From the NCBI GenBank assembly GCA_963721065.1, contig CAVRHO010000001.1:1448905-1512904 (forward strand): a stretch of 64,000 nucleotides of DNA. The letters are read 5' to 3'. How positions within the stretch are numbered: position 1 is the first letter of the stretch; the number at the start of each line of letters is the position of its first letter. This stretch comes from CAWBLP01 sp963721065. GTDB taxonomy: Bacteria > Pseudomonadota > Alphaproteobacteria > Acetobacterales > Acetobacteraceae. A model generated the notes under the pieces. That model did not search any database. It saw only the letters and a program-made list of their open reading frames with translations, and was not told where the DNA came from. This document shows, piece after piece, positions 7,400-15,964 of this stretch. Both the position numbers and the translations under genes were made by a program.

Positions 7400-10300
7400 T
7401 CAGGCCGCGGAGGCGACGCGCGGGCGCCGGAGGGCGTCCAACCGCCTGGCGGCCTCCTTGCGCGCCAGCTCCACGTTGCGTGCCTTGACGTGACCGAACC
7501 CGCGCACCCGATCGTACGCGCCCACCACGGCCACCGCATCGGCGTGGTTGGCGCGTGTCAGGTCGGCCAGCACCTGCTCCACCAGGGTGCGGAATTCCTC
7601 CGGCAGGCGGCGTTCCATGCGCCGCTCCTCGGTGTGGCCGAACACGTCCAGCGGGGTGCCGCGCAGCCGGCGGGCCTTCGCCAGAACCCGCAGGACCGGC
7701 AATAGCCACGGGCCGAAGCTGCGCTTCTCCGGCAGTCCCGTCACCTTGCTGCGCCGGGCCAGCAGGGGCGGGGCCATGTTGAAGCTGAGTTTCACCTCGC
7801 CCTCGAAGCCCTCGCGCAGCCGGTCCATGAATCCGGTGTCGGTGTAGAGGCGCGCCACCTCATACTCGTCCTTCACCGCCAGCAGGCGGGCCAGGGTGCG
7901 CGCGACGCCCAGGCTCAGGTCGGTCTTGCCGGGCGCGGCCTCGGCTTCGGCCTTCTGCACGCGGGCGACGAAGGCGCGGTAGGAGTCCGCCAGCTTGCGG
8001 CCCTGGTAGTCGGTCAGGAAGGCGGCATGGTGCGCCACCACCTGGTCCAGCGAGCGCGGCAGGTCGCGGCGCGGCGCCTCGGCCAGCGATTCCAGCCGAG
8101 CCGGATCGGCCACGGCGAGGCGGCCCCATTCGAAGGCGCGCTGGTTCATCGCCACCGCGACGCCGTTCAGTTCAATGGCGTGGCGGATCGCCTCGGCCGA
8201 GATCGGCAGGCCGCCGCTCTGCCAGGCGGCGCCGACCATGAACATGTTGGTGGCGATCGCATCGCCCAGCAGCCGTGTCGCCAGCGTCGTGGCCTGGATG
8301 AAGCGGGTGCGGTCCGGCCCGATCGAGGCATCCAGCGCCGCCTGGTACGGCCCGATGTCCAGCGCCAGGTCCGGGTCCTGCTGGAACATCATGGTCGGCA
8401 CCAGGTGGCCGTTCACCACGCCCCGCGTCTCTCCGCGGCGGAAGGTGGCGCGCGATTCCGGGCTGGCCGCCACCACCAGGTCGCAGCCCAGCAGGAAGTC
8501 GGTCATGCCGGGGCCAAGCCGGGCGGAGGACAGGGCGGACGGGTCCTCGGCGATGCGCAGGTGGCTGCTGACCGCGCCGTTCTTCTGGCTCAGACCGGTC
8601 AGGTCCAGCGCGGTGCACGCCTTGCCTTCCAGATGCGCCGCCATCGCCAGCACTGCACCGACCGTGACCACGCCGGTGCCGCCGATGCCGGTGATCAGCA
8701 CGTTCCAGGTGCCGTCGATCGCCGGCAGCTCGGGCAACGGCATCGGGCCGGCCTCGGCTGCCGCGCCCTTGCCGCGCTTCGGCTTGCCGCCCTCCACCGT
8801 GACGAAGCTGGGGCAGAAGCCCTTCACGCAGGAGTAGTCCTTGTTGCAGCTCGACTGGTCGATCTGCCGCTTGCGGCCGAACGCGGTTTCCACCGGGATC
8901 AGGCTGACGCAGTTGGACTGGGCCGAGCAGTCGCCGCAACCCTCGCACACGTCCTCATTGATCACGTAGCGCTTCGCCGGGTCTTCCATCACCCCGCGCT
9001 TGCGGCGGCGGCGCTTCTCGGCGGCGCAGGTCTGCACATAGACCAGCACCGAGGTGCCGGGGACTTCGCGCAGGTCCTGCTGCACCCGGTCCAGCTCATC
9101 GCGGTGATGCACCGCCACGCTCTGCGGCAGCGCCCCGCTGCGCCAGGCCTCGGGGTGGTCGGAGACGACCACCACGCGGGCGACGCTCTCGGCCAGCACC
9201 TGCTGTACGATCAGCGGGACCGAAATCGGCCCGTCCACCGGCTGGCCTCCGGTCATCGCCACCGCGTCGTTGAACAGGATCTTGTAGGTGATGTTCACCC
9301 CGGCGGCGACGGCGGCGCGGATCGCCAGCAGGCCGGAGTGGAAATACGTGCCGTCGCCCAGGTTCTGGAACATGTGCGGGCGGTCGGTGAACGGTGCCAT
9401 GCCGATCCAGGTGGCGCCCTCGCCGCCCATCTGGGTCGGCGGCAGGGTGGGGCGGTCGGGCAGCCAGATCGCCATGGTGTGGCAGCCGATGCCGCCCATC
9501 GCCATGCTGCCCTCGGGAATGCGGGTGGAGGTGTTGTGCGGGCAGCCGGAGCAGAACCCCGGCGAGCGCACCAGCATCGGGCTGTTCCCCGCTGTCATCG
9601 CCCCGGCCGACTTCAGCCGCTCCCGCCGTTCCGCCAGGGCGGCGTCCACCAGGCCGAACGCGTCCAGCCGGGCCAGCAGCGCCTGGGCGATGTCCAGCGG
9701 CGACAGGTCGCCGTCCGAGCGCAGCAGCGGCTCGCCAGTCGGCGTGGTCTTGCCGGAAAGGTCGGGTCGTTGATCGGCGGGCAGGTTGTAGAGCAGGCGG
9801 GCAGCCTGGGGTTCGACGAAGGCGCGCTTCTCCTCGATCACCAGCAGCTCGCGGTGGCCGCTGGCGAATTCGGTCAGGGTCTGCGGCTCCACCGGCCAGG
9901 TCAGTGCCAGTTTCAGCACGCGGATGCCTAGTGCGGCCAGGCGCCGGTCGTCGAGGCCGAGCATGACGAAGGCCTGGCGGAGGTCGGTCCAGGACTTGCC
10001 GGCGGCGACGATGCCCAAGGTGCGCTGCGGCGAATCGTGGCTGACGCGGTCCAGCCGGTTGGCGCGGGCATAGGCCTGGGCGGCGGGCAGGCGCAGGCGA
10101 TAGACGGACGCCTCATCCTGTTGCGGGGCGAACTGGCGCTTGATGTGCCAGTCGGGATGCGTGCCCTCCGGCAGCACCACGCGCACGCGGTCCGGACCGA
10201 CCTCGATGGTGGCGCTGCTCTCCACCGTGTCGGTCAGGCACTTGAAGCCGGCCCACAGCCCGGCGTAGCGCGACAGGGCGAAGCCGTGCAGGCCCAGGTC

Positions 10301-10840
10301 GATGTAGTCCTGTACATCCGCCGGGTTCAGCACCGGGATCAGCGCCGCGGCAAGCTCGGGGTCCGACTGGTGGGCCGAGGTGGAGCTCTTCGCCGCGTGG
10401 TCGTCACCGGCCAGCACCAGCACGCCGCCATGCGGGGAGGTGCCGGCGAAATTGCCGTGCTTCAGCGCGTCGCCGGCGCGGCTGACGCCGGGACCCTTGC
10501 CGTACCAGATGGCGAAAACCCCGTCATGCTTGGCGCCTTCGATCAGCCCGACCTGCTGGGTGCCCCAGCACGCCGTGGCGGCCAGTTCCTCGTTCACCGC
10601 GGGGCGGAACACGATGCCGGCCTCATGGATGGCGCGGCCGGCGTCCCACAGGGCACCGTCGTAGTTGCCCAGCGGCGAGCCGCGGTAGCCGGAGATGAAG
10701 CCGCGCGTGTCCAGCCCGGCGGCCTGGTCGCGCGCCCGCTGCACCAGGGGCAGGCGGACCAGCGCCTGCGTGCCGGACAGCAGCACGCGGCCCGTGGCGC
10801 GGGTGTATTTGTCGTCGAGGGTGATCGTGGTGTCGATCAC
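7400..10840 (-). CDS. Indolepyruvate ferredoxin oxidoreductase family protein (fused alpha-gamma)
   Basis: A 1146-residue fused 2-oxoacid:ferredoxin oxidoreductase. Such enzymes decarboxylate aryl or branched-chain 2-oxoacids to acyl-CoA with TPP and Fe-S clusters, reducing ferredoxin. The N-terminal pyrimidine-binding half starts DTRGFISGYRGSPLGNYD. The TPP domain carries SPGFCSGCPHNTST (about residue 430) and the segment starting MAMGGIGCHTMAIW. A ferredoxin-like Cys set, CEGCGDCSAQSNC plus CNKDYSC and GFCPSF, lies near 630-680. The gamma domain with GIGGTGVVTVGAVLAMA follows at about 710. The start is GTG with an excellent GGAGGAG 6 bases upstream. It is single-copy and monocistronic here, and substrate choice cannot be read. 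Confidence 0.88.
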   Translation of the reverse strand: MIDTTITLDDKYTRATGRVLLSGTQALVRLPLVQRARDQAAGLDTRGFISGYRGSPLGNYDGALWDAGRAIHEAGIVFRPAVNEELAATACWGTQQVGLIEGAKHDGVFAIWYGKGPGVSRAGDALKHGNFAGTSPHGGVLVLAGDDHAAKSSTSAHQSDPELAAALIPVLNPADVQDYIDLGLHGFALSRYAGLWAGFKCLTDTVESSATIEVGPDRVRVVLPEGTHPDWHIKRQFAPQQDEASVYRLRLPAAQAYARANRLDRVSHDSPQRTLGIVAAGKSWTDLRQAFVMLGLDDRRLAALGIRVLKLALTWPVEPQTLTEFASGHRELLVIEEKRAFVEPQAARLLYNLPADQRPDLSGKTTPTGEPLLRSDGDLSPLDIAQALLARLDAFGLVDAALAERRERLKSAGAMTAGNSPMLVRSPGFCSGCPHNTSTRIPEGSMAMGGIGCHTMAIWLPDRPTLPPTQMGGEGATWIGMAPFTDRPHMFQNLGDGTYFHSGLLAIRAAVAAGVNITYKILFNDAVAMTGGQPVDGPISVPLIVQQVLAESVARVVVVSDHPEAWRSGALPQSVAVHHRDELDRVQQDLREVPGTSVLVYVQTCAAEKRRRRKRGVMEDPAKRYVINEDVCEGCGDCSAQSNCVSLIPVETAFGRKRQIDQSSCNKDYSCVKGFCPSFVTVEGGKPKRGKGAAAEAGPMPLPELPAIDGTWNVLITGIGGTGVVTVGAVLAMAAHLEGKACTALDLTGLSQKNGAVSSHLRIAEDPSALSSARLGPGMTDFLLGCDLVVAASPESRATFRRGETRGVVNGHLVPTMMFQQDPDLALDIGPYQAALDASIGPDRTRFIQATTLATRLLGDAIATNMFMVGAAWQSGGLPISAEAIRHAIELNGVAVAMNQRAFEWGRLAVADPARLESLAEAPRRDLPRSLDQVVAHHAAFLTDYQGRKLADSYRAFVARVQKAEAEAAPGKTDLSLGVARTLARLLAVKDEYEVARLYTDTGFMDRLREGFEGEVKLSFNMAPPLLARRSKVTGLPEKRSFGPWLLPVLRVLAKARRLRGTPLDVFGHTEERRMERRLPEEFRTLVEQVLADLTRANHADAVAVVGAYDRVRGFGHVKARNVELARKEAARRLDALRRPRVASAA

Positions 10841-11224
10841 GGCGAACTCCTCCGGTAGCGGCGGCGCGGTCCCTGGTGGCGGCGGGTGCCCTTGCGTCGG
10901 GCACTGGCGCAGCCACGGCGCGGAAGCCTCTGTGGCCCGACTAGCTAAAAGCCCGACCGGATTCCCTCAACCTCTGGAGCCCGTGGGACCGCGACGGGCG
11001 TCCATGTCATTCCTGGCGGCTTTCTTATCATGCATGGCGCTGGTCTCATATCCGTGAGCGTCATGCCTGCCGAACGCTCGAACAGGAAGGGCCGGGCGCC
11101 GGCATCCCCCGAAATACCGCGTGGCATTGGCTCAATCGTTGTGGCGCCCGTCTGTGGCAGAAGGCTAGAATATTGGCGTGTTGTCAAACGGCAGAACGAC
11201 GTTCTGCTCTCTGGGAGGATGCTT
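10841..11224. other. Intergenic region upstream of IOR and surface-antigen genes
   Basis: A 384-base divergent promoter region with no gene. It carries the IOR ribosome site next to 10846 and, at 11191-11207, a perfect palindrome immediately before the next gene's ribosome site. Confidence 0.4.
11191..11207. promoter_or_regulatory. Perfect palindrome GCAGAAC-GAC-GTTCTGC
   Basis: Two 7-base arms around a 3-base centre lie just upstream of the GGGAGG ribosome site of the small surface-protein gene, and a possible -35 element (TTGTCA) starts at 11181. It could be an operator or an mRNA hairpin over the leader. It does not match the alphaproteobacterial LexA pattern GTTC-N7-GTTC. Confidence 0.4.
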
Positions 11225-11602
11225 ATGCGGTCGGCCGGTATCCTGATTGTCGTCGCGGCCCTGACACTGATCTTCGAAATCGTGCCTGCCACGGCACAGA
11301 TCAACCCGTTTCGCAGCAACCGGACGGGGCCGAGACTGTCGGATCAGGACAGTACGCTGCTGTTCCAGAGCATAAGCAAGCTGAACAACATGACCCCTCT
11401 GCATGCCGGCGAGAGCAACCAATGGAGCAATCCGGCGACCAGCAGCTCGGGCACCAACGCGGTGGAGCAGTTGCTCACGTCCAATGGCATGCCGTGTCAC
11501 AGGCTGCGGCATCATATCGTCGCGCAAGGGCGCCAGCCCGGTCGCACCTACATTCTGACCTGGTGCCGGACGCCGCAGGGGGAGTGGAAGATCAAGGACT
11601 AG
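11225..11602 (+). CDS. Secreted RT0821/Lpp0805-like surface protein
   Basis: A 125-residue protein with an N-terminal signal peptide (AGILIVVAALTLIFEIVPATAQ, cleavage after the Ala-Gln region). The mature part matches the small surface-antigen fold in which W.NP and CR motifs recur: QWSNPATSSSGT, then MPCHRLRHHI, then YILTWCRTPQGEWKI. Family members are periplasmic or outer-membrane-associated and their biochemical role is unknown. ATG 11225 is preferred to ATG 11219 because GGGAGG ends 6 bases before it. It appears monocistronic. Confidence 0.72.
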   Translation: MRSAGILIVVAALTLIFEIVPATAQINPFRSNRTGPRLSDQDSTLLFQSISKLNNMTPLHAGESNQWSNPATSSSGTNAVEQLLTSNGMPCHRLRHHIVAQGRQPGRTYILTWCRTPQGEWKIKD

Positions 11603-12017
11603 CCGCACACCCCTGACGCACCGCCCGCGACCGGCGTGCCGGTGTGATGCTGGCCGGTGCCGGTGCGATTGTCGTCCGAATGCGACGCGTAACCGGTCCC
11701 GGCGAGGGCTGCCGGCGTGGTGATGGTGGTTCACCTGCGACCGCGGCGCCTCGAACGTCGCCGGGCCCGCGCAGGGGCCTTCGCCCACCGTGATGACGGT
11801 GCACGCGGCGGCGTCGCCGATCCGGTCATTTCGCGCCACGGTGCAGCGCGCCACGGCGTAGTGCTCCCGGTGCAGCGCTCCACGGTGCACACTTCGCCCG
11901 TCATCCGGGGCGGGTTGCCCCCGTGACCTTGGCGTCTCTTAACGCCCGCCGTCCGGCGCTGGACGCGAGCCACGTGCGGGCGCACCGTCGGGCATCTCAT
12001 CACGGGAGGGCACAACC
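11603..12017. other. Intergenic region before the LLM-class oxidoreductase
   Basis: About 415 very GC-rich bases. No gene, terminator with a T run or recognised regulatory site is seen. A GTGCAGCGC/CACGG-rich stretch at 11840-11890 forms short local repeats (GTGCAGCGCKCCACGG occurs twice, near 11840 and 11870). Confidence 0.35.
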
Positions 12018-12842
12018 ATGCAGCTCGGCATTCATCTGCCGCATATCGGCCGCAAGGCCGGGCCGGAGTCCATCCGTCGCAGCGCCGAACAGGCCGAGGC
12101 ACTGGGCTTTGCCGATGTCTGGGTCAGCGAACACATCATCGTGCCGAAGGACGCGAACTACCCGCCGTCACCGAACTTCTGGGACCCGGTGCTGACGCTG
12201 ACCTGGGCCGCCGCCTGCACGCAACGTGTGCGCCTGGGCACCAGCGTGCTGGTGTTGCCGATGCGTCACCCGCTCCCGCTGGCGAAGGAACTCGCGACGC
12301 TGCAGAATCTGTCGCAGGGTCGGTTGATCCTGGGCGCCGGTGTCGGCTGGCTCGAATCCGAATTCTCCGCGCTCGGCGTGCCGTTCCGCGAGCGCGGGCG
12401 GCGGATGGATGAAGGCATCGCGCTGATGCGCGCGGTGTGGAACGACGATCCGATCACCTTTCCCACGCGCTGGATCTCCGCGGCGGTGACGGAAATGCGC
12501 ATGCAGCCGCAGCCCTGCGCACCCATCCCGATCTGGATCGGCGGTTCGTCCGACGCGGCCGTGCAGCGTGCGCTGCGGCTTGACGGCTGGCACGGCAGCC
12601 GCGTGGCGCCCGAACAGGCGAAGGCGATGGTGCAGCGGTTGCGGGCGGAACGACCGGATCCCGCGTTCACCATCTCGCTGCGCATCGGCTGCACGGCGGA
12701 GAACGTCGGTGAGTTGCGCGGCAAGCTGGCCGCCTATCAGGAGGCTGGCGTGCAACACGTTCTGGTGGCGCCGGAGGACCGGGACATCGACACCTATCTC
12801 GCGACAACCGAGCAGGTGGCGCGCGCGGTGACCGGCCTCTGA
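12018..12842 (+). CDS. LLM-class (luciferase-like) F420- or flavin-dependent oxidoreductase
   Basis: A 274-residue TIM-barrel protein of the bacterial luciferase-like superfamily. It opens MQLGIHLPHIGRKAGPESI, then ALGFADVWVSEHI, RVRLGTSVLVLPMRHPL and LSQGRLILGAGVGW, the phosphate and flavin-binding turns of the family. PIWIGGSSDAAVQRALRL is the typical late-barrel motif. Many relatives are annotated as F420-dependent; a deazaflavin-type reductase at 62414 makes that cofactor plausible, but FMN cannot be excluded and the substrate is unknown. ATG 12018 follows GGGAGG at good spacing. It converges on hpf. Confidence 0.82.
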   Translation: MQLGIHLPHIGRKAGPESIRRSAEQAEALGFADVWVSEHIIVPKDANYPPSPNFWDPVLTLTWAAACTQRVRLGTSVLVLPMRHPLPLAKELATLQNLSQGRLILGAGVGWLESEFSALGVPFRERGRRMDEGIALMRAVWNDDPITFPTRWISAAVTEMRMQPQPCAPIPIWIGGSSDAAVQRALRLDGWHGSRVAPEQAKAMVQRLRAERPDPAFTISLRIGCTAENVGELRGKLAAYQEAGVQHVLVAPEDRDIDTYLATTEQVARAVTGL

Positions 12843-12884
12843 CGCCCGGAGCGGCCATTGCTGCTGTCGGACGTCGGGACGAAA

Positions 12885-12925
12885 GCCACAGGTGGCGGGA
12901 CCTTTGCCCGCCACGACGCTGTACG
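12885..12925. repeat. Dispersed hairpin repeat between LLM gene and hpf
   Basis: GGTGGCGGG and CCCGCCACGACG arms form a hairpin between the convergent genes. It is another member of the repeat family seen near 7240, 45980, 46160, 55760 and 59870, and may double as a terminator for hpf. Confidence 0.45.
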
Positions 12926-12952
12926 GGGTGGCATCGCTCCCGATCGGTATCG

Positions 12953-13549
12953 TTATGCTGCGGCCGGATCGATCCAGCCGATATGACCGTCGCTGCGGCG
13001 GTACACCACGTTCAGCTCCCCCGTGGAACTGTTGCGGAACATCATCACCGTCTGGTCGGCAAGGTCCATCCGCATCACTGCCTCGCTGACGGACAGGTGG
13101 CTGATCTCGGTCGGCTGTTCCGCCACCACCGTGGCGTAGGCCATCGCGGCATCGTGGCCGTCGTCGCCATCCTGCGCCGGCGGCGCGTTCTCCTCCTCCT
13201 GGCGCAGCACGTACTGTCGCGCCGCCTGCGGCCGCTCGCGTTGCGCCAGGTCGCGGGCGTGTTCGTTCACCCGCCGGCGGTAGCGCCGCAGCCGCTTGGC
13301 GATGTGCTCCGCCGCGTCGTCGAAGGCGCTGTTGGCATCCGCCGCCTCGCCCTCGCCACGCAGGCGCAGGCCACGACCGGCATGCACGTTGATGTCACAG
13401 GTGAAGAAGCTCCGCAGCCGGCTGAAGGTGACGTGCGCCTCCAGCGCATCGCCAAAGTATTTATCGGCGATGGTTTCCAGATGGGACGAGACGCGTGTCC
13501 GCAACGCGTCTGACAGGTCCACCTGCTTGCCGGAAACCGTGATCTGCAT
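12953..13549 (-). CDS. hpf: Ribosome hibernation-promoting factor, long form (HPF/RaiA)
   Basis: A 198-residue long-type HPF that dimerises 70S ribosomes into 100S particles in stationary phase. The N-terminal domain (1-105) begins MQITVSGKQVDLSDALRTRV and contains a FDDAAEHIAKRLRRYRRRV helix. A linker follows, then the C-terminal dimerisation domain (about 135-196) with EAVMRMDLADQTVMMFRN and NVVYRRSDGHIGWIDP. The start at 13549 has GGGAGAGG about 6 bases upstream. It lies inside the last 89 bases of the rpoN frame, so translation of the two may be coupled. The ptsN gene that usually follows in alphaproteobacteria is absent. Confidence 0.92.
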   Translation of the reverse strand: MQITVSGKQVDLSDALRTRVSSHLETIADKYFGDALEAHVTFSRLRSFFTCDINVHAGRGLRLRGEGEAADANSAFDDAAEHIAKRLRRYRRRVNEHARDLAQRERPQAARQYVLRQEEENAPPAQDGDDGHDAAMAYATVVAEQPTEISHLSVSEAVMRMDLADQTVMMFRNSSTGELNVVYRRSDGHIGWIDPAAA

Positions 13550-15101
13550 CTGCCTCTCCCGCAACGGGCTCTGGTGACGATGGCAGGGGCCGGTGCGCCG
13601 GCTGCCAAGCCGGTACCGCCTTCTCCCGCCGGCGCTGCACGGAGTTGGGGATGCGCAGCGCTTCCCGGTATTTCGCCACGGTTCGCCGGGCGATGTCCAC
13701 GCCTTCCCGTCGCAGGATCGCAACGATTGCATCGTCCGACAGCACATCATCCGGTGGCTCCGCGTCGATCAGCCCGCGAATGCGATGACGGACCGATTCC
13801 GAGCTGTGGCTCTCACCGTCGGTACCCTGAATGGCCGTGGTGAAGAAATATTTAAGCTCGAACGTGCCGCGCGGCGTTGCGATGTATTTGTTGGCGGTCA
13901 CGCGGCTGACAGTGCTCTCGTGCAGTTCCACCGCCTCGGCGATGTCGCGCAGGATCAGCGGGCGCAGATGGGACACGCCGTGCCGCAGGAAACCGTCCTG
14001 CTGGCGCACGATCTCGGCGGCCACCTTCAGGATGGTCTGCGCCCGCTGCTGCAGCGACCGCACCAGCCAACTGGCATTGGCCAACCGCTCGGTGAGGAAG
14101 GCGCGATCCTCCTTGCGGGTCCGCGGCGCCACCCGTGCGTAGAAACGCTCGTTCACCAGCACGCGCGGCATGGTCTCGGGATTCAGTTCGATCAGCCAGC
14201 TCTCGTCCGGCAGTTGCCGCATCAGCAGGTCCGGCACCACGATCTGTACCGGCGTGTCGCTGTAGCTCGCCGCCGGCTTGGGATCGAGCGCGCGGATCTC
14301 GCTGATCATCTCGGCGAGGTCTTCGGAGTCCACTTCGCACAGCGCCAGCAGCTTGCGCATCTCGCGCTTTGCCAGCAGTGCGAGGTTGTCCAGCAGCGTC
14401 TGCATCGCCGGGTCCAGCCGGTTCTTGTCCAGCAGTTGTGCCGCCAGGCACTCCTTCAGGTCACGAGCGAACAGGCCCGGAGGGTCGAAGCGCATCATGC
14501 GGGCGCGCACCGCCTCGACCCGGTCCAGCGGCAGCCCCATCGCGGTAGCGATCGCCGCGGGGTCCGCGGTCAGCCGGCCGGCCGGGCAGAGCAGGGCGAT
14601 CAGGTGGGTGCCGATCATGCGGTCCACCGGATCGGCGAAGCTCAGCCGCAGTTGCTCGCCCAGGTACTCGCGCAGCGGCGGACGCTCGTCGGCGAGGTCC
14701 TCGATCGTGCGGTCATCGCTCTCGAAATTGCGGTTGCCGCCACTGCCCATGCGGGAAAAGCTGGCACCGCCGTCGGCCGGCCCCCCGGCATCATAGCTGT
14801 CCGAATAATCCGCATCCAACGGCGCCGCCGCCTCGCTTGGCAAATTGTCGCCCCGGGCGATCTCGGCCGTGTCGCGCACGGTGTCCTGGCGTTGCGGCAC
14901 CTGGTCCAGCGCGGCCCGTTCCGGCGGGGGATCGTCCCGGTTGTCGTCCCGCTCCAGCAGCGGATTGCGCTCCAACTCCTGCTCGACGAAGGAGGCCACC
15001 TCGATATTGGAGAACTGCAGCAGCTTGATCGCCTGGCGCAACTGCGGCGTCATGACCAGGCTCTGCGTCTGGCGCAGGTCGAGGCGCGGGACTATCGGCA
15101 T
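13461..15101 (-). CDS. rpoN: RNA polymerase sigma-54 factor
   Basis: A 546-residue sigma-54 that directs polymerase to -24/-12 promoters activated by AAA+ enhancer-binding proteins. Region I is the Gln/Leu-rich start PRLDLRQTQSLVMTPQL. An acidic linker follows, then the core-binding domain (about 120-330). The helix-turn-helix (LHESTVSRVTANKYIATPRG) comes next, and the RpoN box ARRTVAKYRE lies at 471-480. Family members usually stop soon after the box; here about 50 extra low-complexity residues continue through the hpf ribosome site and 89 bases into hpf. That tail may be a genuine extension or the effect of an indel. No strong ribosome site precedes the start, which agrees with family starts. 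Confidence 0.93.
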   Translation of the reverse strand: MPIVPRLDLRQTQSLVMTPQLRQAIKLLQFSNIEVASFVEQELERNPLLERDDNRDDPPPERAALDQVPQRQDTVRDTAEIARGDNLPSEAAAPLDADYSDSYDAGGPADGGASFSRMGSGGNRNFESDDRTIEDLADERPPLREYLGEQLRLSFADPVDRMIGTHLIALLCPAGRLTADPAAIATAMGLPLDRVEAVRARMMRFDPPGLFARDLKECLAAQLLDKNRLDPAMQTLLDNLALLAKREMRKLLALCEVDSEDLAEMISEIRALDPKPAASYSDTPVQIVVPDLLMRQLPDESWLIELNPETMPRVLVNERFYARVAPRTRKEDRAFLTERLANASWLVRSLQQRAQTILKVAAEIVRQQDGFLRHGVSHLRPLILRDIAEAVELHESTVSRVTANKYIATPRGTFELKYFFTTAIQGTDGESHSSESVRHRIRGLIDAEPPDDVLSDDAIVAILRREGVDIARRTVAKYREALRIPNSVQRRREKAVPAWQPAHRPLPSSPEPVAGEADADHGFRQAGGPVRRVADTRLVPSGNHRR

Positions 15102-15181
15102 GGCAAGGAGTTAACGGCGCAACGTGCGGAGGGTCAAACGGAATCGTCCTGTTCGCATGCAAGAAGCGTGCTAGAGCGAGG

Positions 15182-15964
15182 TTACAAGCTAAACCTTTCT
15201 CCCAGGTAAACGCGTCGCACATCCTGGTGCGCCACGACCTCCTCGGGCAGGCCTTCCATCAGCACCTGACCGTCATGCAAAATATATGCTCTGTCAATTA
15301 TTTCCAGCGTCTCGCGCACGTTGTGATCGGTGATCAGCACGCCGATCCCGCGATCCTTCAGGTGTGACACCAGATCGCGGATTTCCCCCACCGCGATGGG
15401 ATCGATGCCGGCCAGCGGCTCGTCCAGCAGAATATAGGAGGGCTGGGTGGCCAGGGCGCGGGCGATCTCCACCCGGCGCCGCTCGCCGCCGGACAGCGCC
15501 AGGGCCGGGGTGCGGCGCAGGTGGCCGATGCCGAACTCCGCCAGCAGCTCGTCCAGCATCATGTCGCGGGCGTCGGGGTCCGGCTCCACCACTTCCAGCG
15601 CCGCCATGACGTTCTGCTCGACATTCAGGCCGCGGAACACGCTGGCTTCCTGCGGCAGGTAGCCGATGCCCAGGCGGGCGCGGCGGTACATGGGCAGGGT
15701 GGTGATGTCGGTGCCGTCCAGGGTGATGTGGCCGGTGTCCGGCCGTACCAGGCCGACGATCATGTAGAAGGTCGTGGTCTTGCCCGCGCCGTTGGGGCCG
15801 AGCAGGCCGACGGCCTCGCCGCGGCGGAGGGTGAGGGAAACGTTCCGGACCACCGGGCGCTTCTTGTAGGTCTTGCCCACGCCCTGCGTGATCAGGCCGC
15901 CGCGGCTGGGCAGCACCCGCAACGGGGGCGTCACACTCGGGCGGGCATCGTCGCGCGGGCTCAT
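15182..15964 (-). CDS. lptB: LPS export ABC transporter ATP-binding protein LptB
   Basis: A 260-residue cytoplasmic ATPase that, with LptF/LptG, extracts LPS from the inner membrane and drives it along the Lpt bridge. Walker A is GPNGAGKTT (56-64), the signature is LSGGERRR (157-164), and Walker B is ILLDEP (178-183) with the H-loop in DHNVRETL. The N terminus is about 20 residues longer than in E. coli. The start overlaps the lptA stop by four bases, showing coupling within kdsD-lptC-lptA-lptB. rpoN follows after about 80 bases and is probably in the same operon. Confidence 0.94.
   Translation of the reverse strand: MSPRDDARPSVTPPLRVLPSRGGLITQGVGKTYKKRPVVRNVSLTLRRGEAVGLLGPNGAGKTTTFYMIVGLVRPDTGHITLDGTDITTLPMYRRARLGIGYLPQEASVFRGLNVEQNVMAALEVVEPDPDARDMMLDELLAEFGIGHLRRTPALALSGGERRRVEIARALATQPSYILLDEPLAGIDPIAVGEIRDLVSHLKDRGIGVLITDHNVRETLEIIDRAYILHDGQVLMEGLPEEVVAHQDVRRVYLGERFSL

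Noticed and set aside
11191..11207. LexA/SOS box
   Set aside because: GAAC-N3-GTTC spacing does not match the alphaproteobacterial GTTC-N7-GTTC site or the CGAAC-N4-GTTCG type exactly.
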